Shown: in pieces, positions 10,930-21,900 of the stretch | How the letters are laid out: each line of letters starts with the position of its first letter | Position numbering within the stretch: position 1 is the first letter of the stretch | Origin: Platerodrilus igneus | Taxonomy: Eukaryota > Arthropoda > Insecta > Coleoptera > Lycidae | Assembly: GCA_036346225.1 (NCBI GenBank) | Contig: JARFIW010001491.1 | Location: forward strand, 1,736,001 to 1,800,000 | DNA: 64,000 bases | Direction of reading: 5' to 3' | Notes under the pieces: generated by a model | The model's input: only the letters and a program-made list of their open reading frames with translations | Told to the model about the DNA's origin: nothing | Database searches by the model: none | Translations under genes and position numbers: made by a program

Positions 10930-11393
10930 CAATATGTGGTTGAGTATATGATAGGTGGCCTACCTCCTGTATAAAATCATAGGGATTTGCTATTTTGAAT
11001 AATACTACCGGGAACTGATAAGCAGGTGGACAATTTTTGATTGTTTGCTATCTGTGCCGTGAACACCTGTGTGATAACGGAACGCGATAATAGTATTTCA
11101 TGCTAACTCATTAAATTTATTTAATTAAAAGATGCAGGTGTTTCAGGGACGCCATAATGCGAAGATTTTTAATCTTTGCTAATCAAAGCAAATTAACATA
11201 GAATAAATTCCAAATATTTAACGTTGTAAATAAACACTTAGTGAGATTTTATAGGATGCTTGATAAGTGATCATTTCAATTTGAAAGGTAGTCGAACTTG
11301 TTAATGAAAATTCGTATGATCGTGAATATAATAAGAAATGTGAGATTTAATCAGAAAATGTACGATGCAGAAACTGCACGTAAAAATATATGC

Positions 11394-11439
<46 letters not shown>

Positions 11440-12314
11440 GTGATAAGGGGTTACGAGAGGTCGTTGAAATCCAAATTCTAAAAGCACACCGTACTTTTAT
11501 TCTTTAAAGTGCCAAGTAAAATTTCAATTGCGAGTGTATAAATAATGTATGTATGATATAAGCGTAATGTAAATAAATAGCAAACAACGTAAGCTGTACA
11601 TGTAAAAATAATTAATTTTAAGATACCTTAAAAACGCATTCAATGCCATAGCAAATTGATCATTTTAAACATAAATACAAAGCCATTTATTTTCACTTTT
11701 TAATTATAAATACATTTTCGATAAAAAATGCTATTCATTTGCTGTAAATAGCATTGAATAGTGCTAGCTTTACGCATTTAGCATAAAAACTACAATCAAT
11801 CTTGTTTTAAAACTCTAATTTTAATCTTAAAACAAGTTTTACCGTGAAAGCACATATTTGCTGTAAAATGCAGTTAATTTGCATTATAAATCCATTAAAG
11901 TTTAAATTAGTAACCCTGTGTAATACCTAAATTCAACTTAAATAAAACATGTTCTCGTGTTTTCGAGCGGAATTGAGAAGAAATACGTCAAATTTGTATG
12001 AACTAATTAATAAAAAAACGTTTGTTCCAAGAAGCGGCCGGAACACTAAAAAACCCAGAAAATGTAATAGAAATTGATAAGAAATATTTATAATCTTTCG
12101 CATTCACTGTACGATAGAAGGAGACCGCGGGCATTAACTTTATGTATTAAATAAAGACGAGGCAGCGTGCATCACTAAGAAGTGGAACGAGATAACGAGG
12201 TAATAAAACGCGATAATTTGAACGTTAATGAGGATTTCCAAGAAGTTACGTAAGATAGACATATTATTGGGAATGGAAATGTGCAAATACTACTAATGTC
12301 TGAAAATAGATAAT

Positions 12315-12318
<4 letters not shown>
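10930..12318. other. AT-rich stretch with a (TA)n array
   Basis: A (TA)n microsatellite lies at 11397-11436. A run around 11600-11900 repeats phrases such as CATTTGCTGTAAAT and AGCATTGAAT, suggesting old duplications. No gene is recognised. Confidence 0.4.

Positions 12319-12348
<30 letters not shown>
12319..12348. repeat. (TA)n microsatellite
   Basis: About 15 TA units directly abutting the outer end of the first tRNA-bearing repeat arm. Confidence 0.9.
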
Positions 12349-12353
<5 letters not shown>

Positions 12354-12440
12354 TTATTAAGATGAAATGAAAACCCAACTTTGTATTTAAAGTTGAATTA
12401 CCATTTCAAATCGAACTAGTAATTGAAAACCACTAAAGAA

Positions 12441-12514
12441 CGGCTACAGCAGGATTTGAACCTGCAACCTCTGATTCTCCGGATCAGTGCTCTAACCAAT
12501 TGAGCTATCTAGCC
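12441..12514 (-). tRNA. tRNA-like gene, copy 1 (repeat-borne)
   Basis: On the minus strand a 73-base cloverleaf can be drawn. It has a 7-pair acceptor stem with one mismatch, the D-arm GCTC/GAGC, an anticodon stem CTGAT/ATCAG with loop CCGGAGA, a 5-base variable loop, and the T-arm GCAGG/CCTGC with TTCAAAT. The A box (TAGCTCAATTGG) and B box (GGTTCAAATCC) of the pol III promoter are intact. By position the anticodon would be GGA, but base 33 is C rather than the near-universal U. It lies in a dispersed repeat, so a tRNA-derived element is likelier than a working tRNA. Confidence 0.5.
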
Positions 12515-12840
12515 TAATTGTTTAGATGATGTTATACTTAATACTACTGAAGCTTGGCCCTTGTTAATGATTTTCAATTACGTCTTGCATTTAAGGAAAT
12601 TGAATCTAGTTATATACATAATTCATGTACTAATAACTTGATCATCCCATTTTCGCAACGTTCGGAATAATACAAACATGTAATTATATTATTATTAATA
12701 GAAGAATAATCCACATTTGGAATGCAAATGAATGCTTAATATATATTAATAGTTATTAAGATGAAATGAAAACCCAACTTTGTATTTAAAGTTGAATTAC
12801 CATTTCAAATCGAACTAGTAATTGAAAACCACTAAAAGAA

Positions 12841-12859
12841 CGGCTACAGCAGGATTTGT
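12841..12859 (-). tRNA. Truncated tRNA-like fragment
   Basis: Only the 3' acceptor strand and T-arm start remain (GGCTACAGCAGGATTTG on the plus strand) before the sequence switches into the opposite repeat arm. It marks the breakpoint of the inverted duplication. Confidence 0.6.
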
Positions 12860-13016
12860 ATTATTCCGAACGTTGCGAAAATGGGATGATCAAGTTATTA
12901 GTACATGAATTATGTATATAACTAGATTCAATTTCCTTAAATGCAAGACGTAATTGAAAATCATTAACAAGGGCCAAGCTTCAGTAGTATTAAGTATAAC
13001 ATCATCTAAACAATTA

Positions 13017-13090
13017 GGCTAGATAGCTCAATTGGTTAGAGCACTGATCCGGAGAATCAGAGGTTGCAGGTTCAAATCCTGCTGTAGCCG
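13017..13090 (+). tRNA. tRNA-like gene, copy 2 (repeat-borne)
   Basis: This is identical in sequence to the minus-strand copy at 12441-12514, as the opposite arm of the inverted duplication. It has the same cloverleaf, the same CCGGAGA anticodon loop with C at position 33, and the same intact A and B boxes. Confidence 0.5.
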
Positions 13091-13801
13091 TTCTTTTAGT
13101 GGTTTTCAATTACTAGTTCGATTTGAAATGGTAATTCAACTTTAAATACAAGGTTGGGTTTTCATTTCATCTTAATAACTATTAATATATATTAAGCATT
13201 CATTTGCATTCCAAATGTGGATTATTCTTCTCTATTATATATATATGGAAATTATTAAATACAATGAAGAGGTGCGTTTTGTGGATTCTGCAAGTATTAC
13301 TTTTAGATTTATTTTTAACTGATATTGGAGTTTTTGTCATTTAATTTAAGGTAGAATAATAAGTGTTAATCATATATTTTTTTGTGAGGATCTTTAGCAA
13401 GAAAGTTTGTGTTCAGAGTTCGAAACATTTCGACCTTTTTAATAGATTATCTATCAAGGACTTTTTGGCCATTCAAACCTTACAAGCGTGATCATCATAG
13501 CAAGGTAAATTATCCATAATAGAAGAAATCTAGTTCTGTAAATTTAAATAAAGTAAGGAACCATTTTCTTTATAATTAAATAAATAAGTATTTGTTACAA
13601 ATAATTTGATGTTTGAAAGAAACATGTTGTAAATGTTCTATCTGCTTTTGCACGAGAGAAAATATTTTATGTATACATGTTCTGTGGTATTGTTGTGTTT
13701 AATTTCATTTTATAAATTCCAACATTTCCGTTTAAATAGCCAGGCAAAATTAGAAAGGAAGGTAAGTGAATAATTTCAAATTTTACAATTTGCTGTATCT
13801 G

Positions 13802-13923
13802 TATCACAGCACTCTACTAGTGACGCTTTCAAAGCGGCGTTGTCACAGCACTCTTTTAGTGACGCCTCAACGTGCGGCCATTTTCATATCACTCTTTCAG
13901 TGACGCTCCAACGCGGGGCTTAC
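13802..13923. repeat. Three-copy tandem repeat of about 41 bp
   Basis: Three units share a CACTCT...AGTGACGC core (for example ACTCTACTAGTGACGC, ACTCTTTTAGTGACGC, ACTCTTTCAGTGACGC), each followed by a GC-rich tail. Each core contains a small inverted repeat (CACT...AGTG). The array abuts the (TA)n at 13931. Confidence 0.8.
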
Positions 13924-13928
13924 TTCAT

Positions 13929-13930
<2 letters not shown>

Positions 13931-13968
<38 letters not shown>
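13931..13968. repeat. (TA)n microsatellite
   Basis: About 19 TA units next to the 41-bp tandem repeat. Confidence 0.95.
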
Positions 13969-13970
<2 letters not shown>

Positions 13971-14299
13971 CTATGATAATAGAGTTATTTAAGGGTATAT
14001 AAGGTTACAAGGAATGTATACTTCATGTGAACATCATAAAAATTAAGAAAACTAAACATTTAAATCATAAAATGTACATAATTCGCCCATTATGCGCAAG
14101 CAAATACAAATCACCCTATATAAAATCAAGAAGAAGCTACAGTTAATAAAAGAAAGCTCATTATGTAATAACTTAACTATTTTTGGTAAAATAAATAATT
14201 GCGGGCGCAACCCAATCCATTTTAAAACATTTAAAACAGTCATAAACTCAAAATACACACTATTTAGGCATATTTAAAGTAAAATAAACGTGAAATGAA

Positions 14300-15527
14300 A
14301 TCCCTTTTAAACTAGACGCATTTGCGTAAGAAATGAAAGTCAATAAAAGCCCATAGAATTTGTACCAGTTGGCAATAAGCAAACTTTTGAAACCAAACAT
14401 ATTTCATAATGCAATAAGGAATAGATTTTGAAGCGAAAGCGTACGTGACGTTTAAAATGTAAAAATTGCCACATTTAACAAAACGCAACTTAAGTAAACA
14501 ACGTATGGAGACAAGAAATTACGCCTAGGTGCACGTCGAAAGGTACAAAATACCACTTGGTGCTAAATTCCATAATACAAAACTTTTGTCTACGTGCTAA
14601 TTCAAACGTCTAAAGAGTATGCAATACCGAATAGAACCCAACAGATTGCTGATAAAGGAGGGGCATTCCATAAACGACGGGTGGACTGTAGTAGTCGAGC
14701 CACTTTTATTACGTAAAACTGAAATTGAGTGAAAGTAGAAATATCTAAGAAATCAACTAAATTAACTAAGATTAGATTACGACGTTGAGACATTAAATTA
14801 CTGAAAAACTGTTCGAAATACTTGGTTACAAGCTACGCTACAGATTAACAGCTTGAAAACACTGAACTAACAACCGATTTGGATCAGGAAGCTCCAATAA
14901 GAAGCCGCAGAAGGAATAAAAGCTCAGAATTAAATTTTTTAATTTTTGTGATTCATAGTATGTTATATGCATTATCTTAAACATTTGGTGAGCTTAAAAA
15001 TTGTTTGCAATTTGAATGTCTTGTGTAAAAGGTCGGCAAGAATTTAGTTGGTCGTGAAAGTACGTTTAAAAAGGAGAATAAATCTTTGAACGTTCAACGA
15101 AACATTCATAGTAATATACAATTTTTTTTGCTGGCTTTAATTTCTATAAAAGATTTAAAAAGGGTTATAGCTTTGGTAATGAACAAATTTGGTAGTAGTA
15201 TATATTTTAATTTGGATTCAAAAGCTCTGTAAATAGTAATTGATATTTAAAAGGACGTAGAGATGTAAATTGTACATTTTCTTAGCTTATTATACAAATT
15301 TTGGTGAATCTCGCTTGTCTTGTTCAAGTATATGAAGTGTTAGAGGGGAGTGGGTAAAAATTCTCGGTTATCATATCGTCGTTCACTCTGTGCGGGGCAT
15401 CACTGAGCTAGACCGAGGCATAAATTTAACTGTGTAAATTTGTAGTTTATTTTAGAGGCACAGAGAGGTGGCGATCAGTAGGCAATTGGTTGTTATAGAT
15501 CTGACGTTCGGCGATATCTTAGCAATA

Positions 15528-15531
<4 letters not shown>
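14300..15531 (-). repeat. TA-anchored dispersed repeat, copy 2
   Basis: Read on the minus strand from the (TA)n at 15532, it aligns with 45656-46990 plus: GATCGCCACCTCTCTGTG, CCTCTAAAATA, TTTATGCCTCG, CTAGCTCAGTG, CACAGAGTGAACGACGATAT, TAACACTTCATATAC, AAGAAAATGTAC, then more diverged sequence including TTACGTAATAAA, GCACGTAGACA and GTCACGTACGC. Length is at least 1.2 kb. The open frame at 14602-14793 lies inside it and has no recognised domain. Confidence 0.7.
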
Positions 15532-15578
<47 letters not shown>

Positions 15579-15635
15579 TCACACAACGCATGCACGTACG
15601 CACGCACGCCTGCACGCACGCACGCACACATACAT
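15532..15635. repeat. (TA)n followed by (ACGC)n microsatellite
   Basis: About 22 TA units to 15575, then a CACGCATG/ACGC-type array to about 15630. Confidence 0.9.
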
Positions 15636-15639
15636 TTGT

Positions 15640-16400
15640 ATATTTATATATCGTAAGTCGTACATACAGTTTATTTAACAAAAACGTTAAAAAATTAAAA
15701 CAACGTAGCGTTTATACGAAAGCGGGATAACCGCATATGAAAATAAAGACAGATTTAGATTCGATAATAATTTAAAAACACTTCTTAACACACCTCGTTA
15801 TTAAACGTGAAAGGTGCATACGTATTTTTTAAATCAGCTGTATGGTTGGTTGCCTATATCGTTACCATACAGATAATACAATTGATTAAATGAAGCTTCA
15901 GTTGTAACGACATTTGTTAAATATTAACAGACCTGCAACTGCTGTATTACGTGTTCTACATTTGTGAAGTGAAAACATTACTTTATATAGAGATTATTTT
16001 AATACTTTTAAATTTTGAGCAAGAGTGATGGTGTTTTAATTATGAAATTTACTCTGAGGAACGCTCAATTTTAAGTTTACGCTCAGTTTTCATTATCTTT
16101 TTACACAGCCATTAAAGAAAGGAAGTATTTGCTAAAATATATCTGAATTGTAAAATTTCAACTTAATATATTCATTAGCATCTGCAAATAAACCTTTGAT
16201 TAAAAGACTTATTAAAAGGTTTGTCAATTTCTAGTGTTAAACATAGCTATTGTTGTAAATCGCTATATCCTTCAATGTAACGTAACCATTGTTAGTTCAA
16301 GTCCGGGAAAGATCACTATCACTATAATTATGTAAGTGTAAAATACTTTGCATGCTAATTTGACATGCATATTATTAAGTTGATTGATGTGCAAGAAACA
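15640..16400. other. Putative intron sequence downstream of exon 3
   Basis: AT-rich with no recognised feature. If the donor at 16420/16419 is used, this is the start of intron 3 of the PAN-domain gene, read on the minus strand. Confidence 0.5.
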
Positions 16401-16420
16401 ATAAAAATACAGTCACTTAC

Positions 16421-18642
16421 CTTCTTTTTCGGTTTTAATTTCTGTAATAATGGACGTGATGATTTCTCCATGTTTACCAATTGATTCTGTGACAATTCGT
16501 CTAGGAGGATCTAACGTTTTTGTCGAATTACTGATTGTCACATTTGCAGTGACAAAATCGGAGTTATTTTGAGAAGATCGGTCATGCATTAAATAATCTG
16601 TTTTAAATCTCTGAGGTGTTACATTTTCATCAGATGGAGGTCGACTTGGTTTCGGTCCATAACCATAAATTTGTTCATCATCTAAAGGTCTTCCAGGAAA
16701 TGTGTCAGGTTTACGTGGTGCAGAACCGGAACTAGCAGAGTTGTAAAGTGACGAATCCATTGGTCGCAATGGCTTTGTACCGTAAAAACCTTCTCCGGGT
16801 CGTGAAAAATCTGCATAATTCTTATCTCTTTCGTTGTGATTCACAAAGGGATGATCAGGTATGTAGAAGGGTCTATGTGGACTTGAATTGTATTCTGGCC
16901 GATCTGGTTTATCAAAATCAAACCGATTGGCGTCTAAAGGTCTTTTTAGTGGCCTATCCTCTTCATAAAAACCGAAATCAAACGGTCTGTTTGGAGAACT
17001 GCTTGGTCTATGTGGTCTCAAATTGTTATCAAAATCCGGACGATCTCGTACGGGTGGATAAATGGGTCGCGGTGGTATAGTCTCAGGCCTATTTGGTTTC
17101 GCACTAATACCATAACGATTTGGAATATCAATAGGACGTTCAAAGGTGTGCGAATTATTAGCAGTTGGATCGTTTAGGGTAGCAGCGCCTTCTTGGTGCT
17201 CGGGCCTATTGGGGATAACGTTAGGTCTATGAGATTGAAAGGTATCATCATAATTAATAGAATTTTGTGAAAGTGGATCTAAAGAATTATGAGGTTTTAA
17301 GTCATGAGTAAATATAGGCCGATCGGGTGAATATGGATTACCGTGTGGTCTTGAAAAATATGGAGGCTCTTGCGGCCGGAAAACATGTGAGTCAGGACGG
17401 TCAGGAATAAAGTTAGGGCGAGAAGGTCGTGAACTGTAGCTATCAAATCTGTCAGGATTGTTCAGCGGTCTTTCCATTTCACTGCCTTGTGAAACCCAAT
17501 CGTTATAGTGATGTTTGTTTCTAATATAATCGTCTTTCTCTAAGCTTCCATGGTTACGCACGTCAGGGGGAAAGGGTGGGCGGTCACCCCTATAACCATC
17601 GCTATATTTGAGCCAAGGAAGATGATCAGGCGGTGGTAGATAAACTGGTCGCCTGATTGGTTTTACATTTGATCCATACTCGCTTGGATTTTCTAAAGGA
17701 CGTTCAAAAGCATGCGAGTTGTTACCAGTCGGCTGGTTAGAGATAGCAACACCAACTTCGTGTTCAGGTCGATTAACGATAACGGTAGGTCTATGTGGTT
17801 TAAACGTATCACCATATGTAATAGAATTCTGTGGTGGCCGTTGTAAATGATTACTCGGTTTTGAAATCTGCATAACGTTTTCAGGTAAATATTGAGAACT
17901 CTGTGGTCTCGGAAATGAAGGCTCTTGCAAATAAGGGCGGTCTGGAATAAAGTTGGGACGAAGTGGTCGTGAATCGTAACTATCAAATCGGTCAGAACTT
18001 TTTAACGGTCTTTCCATCTCACTATCGTGCGATGTCCAGTCGTAATCGATGTTGCCACTTGGTCTGTGATGCCTATTTCTAATATAGTCATCTTCGTTTT
18101 TATTATCGTACGGATGGCTGAGAATACCAGGACGAAAAGGTGGACGATCACCTTCATAGCCGTCGGTGGTTTCGAACCAATTTGAGTTTGGCTTTTGGGG
18201 ATCATAGGGATTTCCTATTGGATTACGATTTTTTATTTTAAAATTGTAACGATCACTTGTTGGATTATGATTTACTCTGTTAGAAGGGAACCCTTTTAGT
18301 GTTGAATCGCCAACAGATGCGATGCTAATCATTGAAGAATGAATACGAAAAGGTGCATTTGACGAATATATCGGACTTTCAAAATAATTTTGATCGAATA
18401 GAGGAGGGCGGCCCTTTGTTTCGTTGCTTTTATTAATGACATTTTTTTCATGAATTAGCTTCGGATAGGTAGTCGTAAAGCTCAATGTAACAGGTTCTTT
18501 ATTTATCACTAACTTGCACCCCAATTTCTTTATGTACAAGTCGTATTCTATGTGGCTTATTGTTCCAATTGGCTTTAAATCCGGCGTTTCTTTAATAACC
18601 ATGCTACTCAGTTCACAAGTTGCGTTGCCCTTAACGCCAACT
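16421..18642 (-). CDS. PAN-domain/Arg-Pro-rich secreted protein, exon 3 (large)
   Basis: The exon starts after TTTTTAG at 18643-18644 in phase 2 and ends at GAAG/GTAAGT (16421), leaving phase 1, so more exons follow. It encodes about 740 residues. The first 40 or so complete the PAN/Apple domain begun in exon 2 (NATCELSS, then YDLYIKK). The rest is Pro/Arg/Asp/Asn-rich with dozens of RP or NRP/DRP motifs (RPNFIPDRP, HRPxxxPNRP) and many N-x-S/T sites. About 188 residues are tandemly duplicated: DGYEGDRPPF and DGYRGDRPPF lie 564 bp apart, followed by matching DDYIRN, EMERPL, DRFDSY, RPNFIPDRP and NRPEH segments. The last 60 residues are less repetitive. It looks extracellular. The PAN architecture recalls insect apical matrix proteins such as NompA and other PAN-ZP proteins, but no ZP domain is in view. 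Confidence 0.85.
17040..18180 (-). repeat. Coding tandem duplication inside exon 3 (2 x 564 bp)
   Basis: The two halves align codon by codon with moderate divergence, from the DGYxGDRPPF block through RPNFIPDRP, SINYDDTF/SITYGDTF and NNSHxFERP. Divergence shows the duplication is old and has been kept in frame. Confidence 0.75.
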
Positions 18643-18777
18643 CTAAAAAGAAAGATTAGTATTAACTCAAATAATATTGTTTAAAAGCTTTTTTATTAAA
18701 ATAATCTCATGCTTTTTTAATCGACAGATGACACAAAGGCACAAGTTGTTATAATTATATAAGCCTCATCTAACATG
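18643..18777 (-). other. Start of intron 2 region before the mariner
   Basis: Read on the minus strand this is the 3' end of intron 2, with a good pyrimidine tract (CTTTCTTTTTAG) before exon 3. Confidence 0.7.
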
Positions 18778-20053
18778 CGAGGGCCATTTTCTTTTCAACC
18801 TTCGATCGCTTCGTGCAGACGCTACGCGATTAGCAAAACGCGGGCATACGCTGTAGGCGACTGCGCAGCTCTTCCACTACACACTCAGCCATTGTTGACA
18901 TTCAGGCTTCAGTCGGCGTTGTGCTACAGCCACATAAACATATCCGCTATTATTGATGCTCCCGCCAAGTGTGAAGTGCGAAGTGTGATTCGTTTTCTAC
19001 AGACTGAAGGCCATAGTGCTGCACAAATTCATCGAAGAATGAGTCGTGTGTATGGGGAAAACTTCATGAGTGATGGTGTTGTGCGTGAATGGTGGCGAAA
19101 GTTTAAAGATGGCCGTAATGATGTGCATGATGAAGGGGGCCAAAGGCGCAAATCTGTCGTTACTGCGTTACTACGTTACTGCCATTACTGCTTTGTCTAC
19201 GGAATTTCCAGAAGTTTCAAGGTCTGTTTTGTACTCTATTGTTACTGAACGGTTAGGCTACAAAAAACTTTGTGCACGTTGGGTCCCAAAAATGCTGACG
19301 GACAGCTACAAAACTCGACGAATGGCGTCAGCGTTGGAGTTCTGAGCATTATCATCATAAAGGAGACAACTTTTTGAAATCAATCGTGACTAGGAATGAA
19401 ACCTGGATTCAATACGACACACCGGAAACAAAACGACAATCACAACAATGGATGCATTCAACTTCACCAAACAAACCAAAGAATTTCAAACAAACCTTCA
19501 ACAACAGACAGACCAACAAGGTGTGTTGCTTCTGGAGTTTATGGAACCCGGAACCACAATAACTGCAGCTATTTATTGTGAAACTTTATGACGGTTGCGT
19601 AGAGCCATTCAGAACAAACGAAAAAGAAAGCTGACCGCTGGAGTTGTTCTGTTCCACGACAATGCCCATCCACACACTGCTGGAGCAACTCAACGGCTTC
19701 TCGAACAATTTTGGATGGGACATTTTCGATCATCCGCCATACAGTCCTGACTTAGTACCAAGCGATTTTCATCTTTTTCCTGACCTGAAGACGTGGCTTG
19801 GTGGGAAGCGCATTCAAACCAATGAGGACCTTCAAACCAACGTCAAGAACTACTTGAATTCATTGGCGGCAACTTTCTTTGAACAGGGTATTGAAAAGCT
19901 TGTCCACAGATATGACATATGTCTTAATCTCTTCGGTGATTATGTCGAAAAGTAACCGTAAGTGTAACAATCTTTTGGTAATAAAATTATTATTTTATAT
20001 GAACTTGTCTTTTATTTACAGCCTATCGGAGGTTGAAAAAAAAATGGCCCTCG
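18778..20053 (+). mobile_element. Mariner-family transposon, 1276 bp
   Basis: Terminal inverted repeats of about 28 bp pair CGAGGGCCATTTTCTTTTC (left) with the reverse complement of GAAAAAAAAATGGCCCTCG (right). A TA follows the right end; the left TA is mutated to TG. The length is typical for mariner. Inside is a broken transposase gene. It sits in intron 2 of the PAN-domain gene, on the opposite strand. Confidence 0.92.
18949..19955 (+). pseudogene. Mariner transposase, broken
   Basis: The N-terminal helix-turn-helix part is clear (AKCEVRSVIRFLQTEGHS, then RVYGENFMSDGVVREWWRKF), as are WVPKMLTD, HDNAHPHT and the C-terminal SPDLVPSDFHLF. The reading passes through several frames with breaks near 19150, 19340, 19560 and 19690. 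The usual start Met before IDAPAKCEV reads ATT. The first catalytic Asp, in the family motif VTGDETW, is Asn here (VTRNETW, codon at 19395), so it would be inactive even without frameshifts. The second and third Asp are kept. Confidence 0.88.
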
Positions 20054-20059
20054 TACAAT

Positions 20060-20787
20060 ACACACAGATACCTAGATCAACTTTTAAATGAAGAATCGTT
20101 ATCGCATAAGTTGAACCTGCAACTTTCTGCTTTGCTGAATGTACTTTTAAACACTTGATCTTAAATTTCAAAAAAATATGTTTCTTTAAATGACTCATTT
20201 CCAGAATCTATTAAATTGTTGAAACGTTTAAGAAACAACAGCTAGCTCTCACTTTACGGCTTCGTGTCTTTAAATCTGGCACCGCATTTTTGGCGAAGGT
20301 CATTTTACAAAGACAGACGATTCTTCACCTCTGAATTAAATAAAATATATATTCTTGAAATGATTTATAAATGCACTACGCAAATCTAACAAATTAGTGC
20401 AAATAACCTACGTGTTTAAAAATTGTTTAAAATTTTAAGCATATTGCAGCACCGATTGTCTACCTCTGACCAGAATAATTACATTCGAACGTAAACGAAG
20501 CGTTTGTACACAAAACATGATTGATGGGTCCTTCAGCACCACATCTTGCAGATGGACTTGATTGACAGGTACAAGGGTTTTGCATTTAAGAGTTATTTAG
20601 ATTACAATAGAAAATCTTGAGAATGATATATACATAATTTCTGGTATGTTCTCGAATTAACCAATACAGTTAAAATGTATATAAATTGCCGTCTTCAATA
20701 TTGGAGGGAGTTCTAATTAAAGCTTTGATATGAGTTCTTATTGAAGCTTTGATTATCATATGTTTTGGTTTAAAGCTTTGAATGTTG

Positions 20788-20839
<52 letters not shown>

Positions 20840-21120
20840 CTGTTGATGTAAATCTATTCCATATAAATTAATTATAGTGCTTCCTATATAAATATATATT
20901 AATAATTAGCGCTTGGATAGTTAATTGTAGTGGTGGGATATTAAGTTAATTACAAAATAGCATCGTAGTTTTAATAAGTTAATACTTGTGCTTTTAGCGA
21001 TTAGCTGAAAATAAATTGTTGTGAGAGCTTTTACAATTCCATTGCAACTACAGGTTGCTGAAATGGCTTGTGTAATCAGTTTGAAAATAAAGAACTGTTG
21101 TTACTGCAAATAGTTTTCGT
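20060..21120. other. Intronic AT-rich sequence with a (TA)n array
   Basis: A (TA)n array lies at 20790-20838, preceded by three spaced copies of AAGCTTTGA (20715-20785). No gene is recognised. Confidence 0.5.
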
Positions 21121-21149
21121 TACGCTGTTAAGTAGAGGAATTAAAGACT

Positions 21150-21900
21150 TTTGAACGATGTCTATTTGAACGCCTGTCACTCATAGTCAAAAAAAGAAAT
21201 GCAACCCGAAATTCTTTGTTTTTGAAGGACGTCAAGTGCGACATGGAGGAAAATTCCATAAAACTATAGCAAAGTTTTCCAAAGAAATTACAAGAACGCG
21301 CAGAGGAACAAGAACAAAGCTCTGCAAATCTGGCAGCGAAATTAGAAGGAAATAATACAAGTTTTACACAAAAATTACAGGAATCCGCCGAAAACCTCAC
21401 AAAAAAATAAAACAAAACGCGAAAGAAGTTAATCAAAAATTAATAAAAAATTATACACAAATGAGAGAAGAATTTATACAGGAAACTACAAACATCGCGC
21501 AAAAGTTAGAAGCCAAATTTTTTAACGGCTGACAGACATCGAATGCAAAGTTCCCTGAAAACTCGTGGTACAAAAAAGTGCTGTAGGTGGAAGAATGGAT
21601 TAACTCCATAACAGTGCAAGCATCAGAGCAGTCGGTGCCGGTAATACAGCAGTCCGCCCCAGAATTTAAGAATGTCGGGAACACGAACTGACGTTAAGGT
21701 TCAGAGTAAAACCACCCACATTTCATGGAGAGTCACCTTGGCAAATATATTTTAAACAATTTAAGGCTGCCGCAAGAGCTAACGGCTGGAACTATGGTGA
21801 AAGGGCAACCGCATTGATTGTGGCGTTACGAGATGAAGCTTTGAATACTCTGTAGATCATACCACACCAAGAAGCCGCAACCGTCGCTAATGTGCTGGTA
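21150..21900 (+). pseudogene. Ty3/Gypsy gag remnant
   Basis: The clearest part (about 21700-21880) reads VKPPTFHGESPW, YFKQFKAAARANGW and ALIVALRDEALN. This matches the gag of the element at 52.5-53.8 kb (VKPPTFDGKTPW, YLKQFEAAAIANSW, LIVALRGEALN). Upstream, 21240-21480 has coiled-coil-like Glu/Lys/Gln-rich sequence, as in that gag's N-terminus. Stops and frameshifts interrupt it (for example TAG where Gln is expected after ALNTL). No LTR is recognised. It is an old relative of the element described later. Confidence 0.75.

Larger units (their letters stand above)
12349..13240. repeat. Inverted duplication of a tRNA-bearing repeat
   Basis: A unit of about 330 bp containing a tRNA-like gene occurs minus-oriented at 12349-12675 and plus-oriented at about 12861-13170. 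The arms look almost identical. Between them (12701-12859) lies a second, truncated minus-oriented copy that stops inside the tRNA-like sequence after GGCTACAGCAGGATTTG. The outer ends carry AGAAGAATAATCCACATTTG-type sequence (12701 and, inverted, about 13232). The right end runs into a short (TA)n. The unit also occurs at 45.2-45.6 kb. Such high arm identity means a recent event or an assembly fold-back. Confidence 0.75.

Noticed and set aside
12441..13090. Calling the tRNA-like sequences functional tRNA-Ser or tRNA-Ala genes
   Set aside because: Position 33 is C in all copies, the loops give different anticodons between copies, and all lie in dispersed repeats. I kept them as tRNA-like only.
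16748..17080. 110-codon plus-strand open frame inside exon 3
   Set aside because: It is antisense to a well-supported, phase-consistent minus-strand exon with repeat structure in the minus reading frame.
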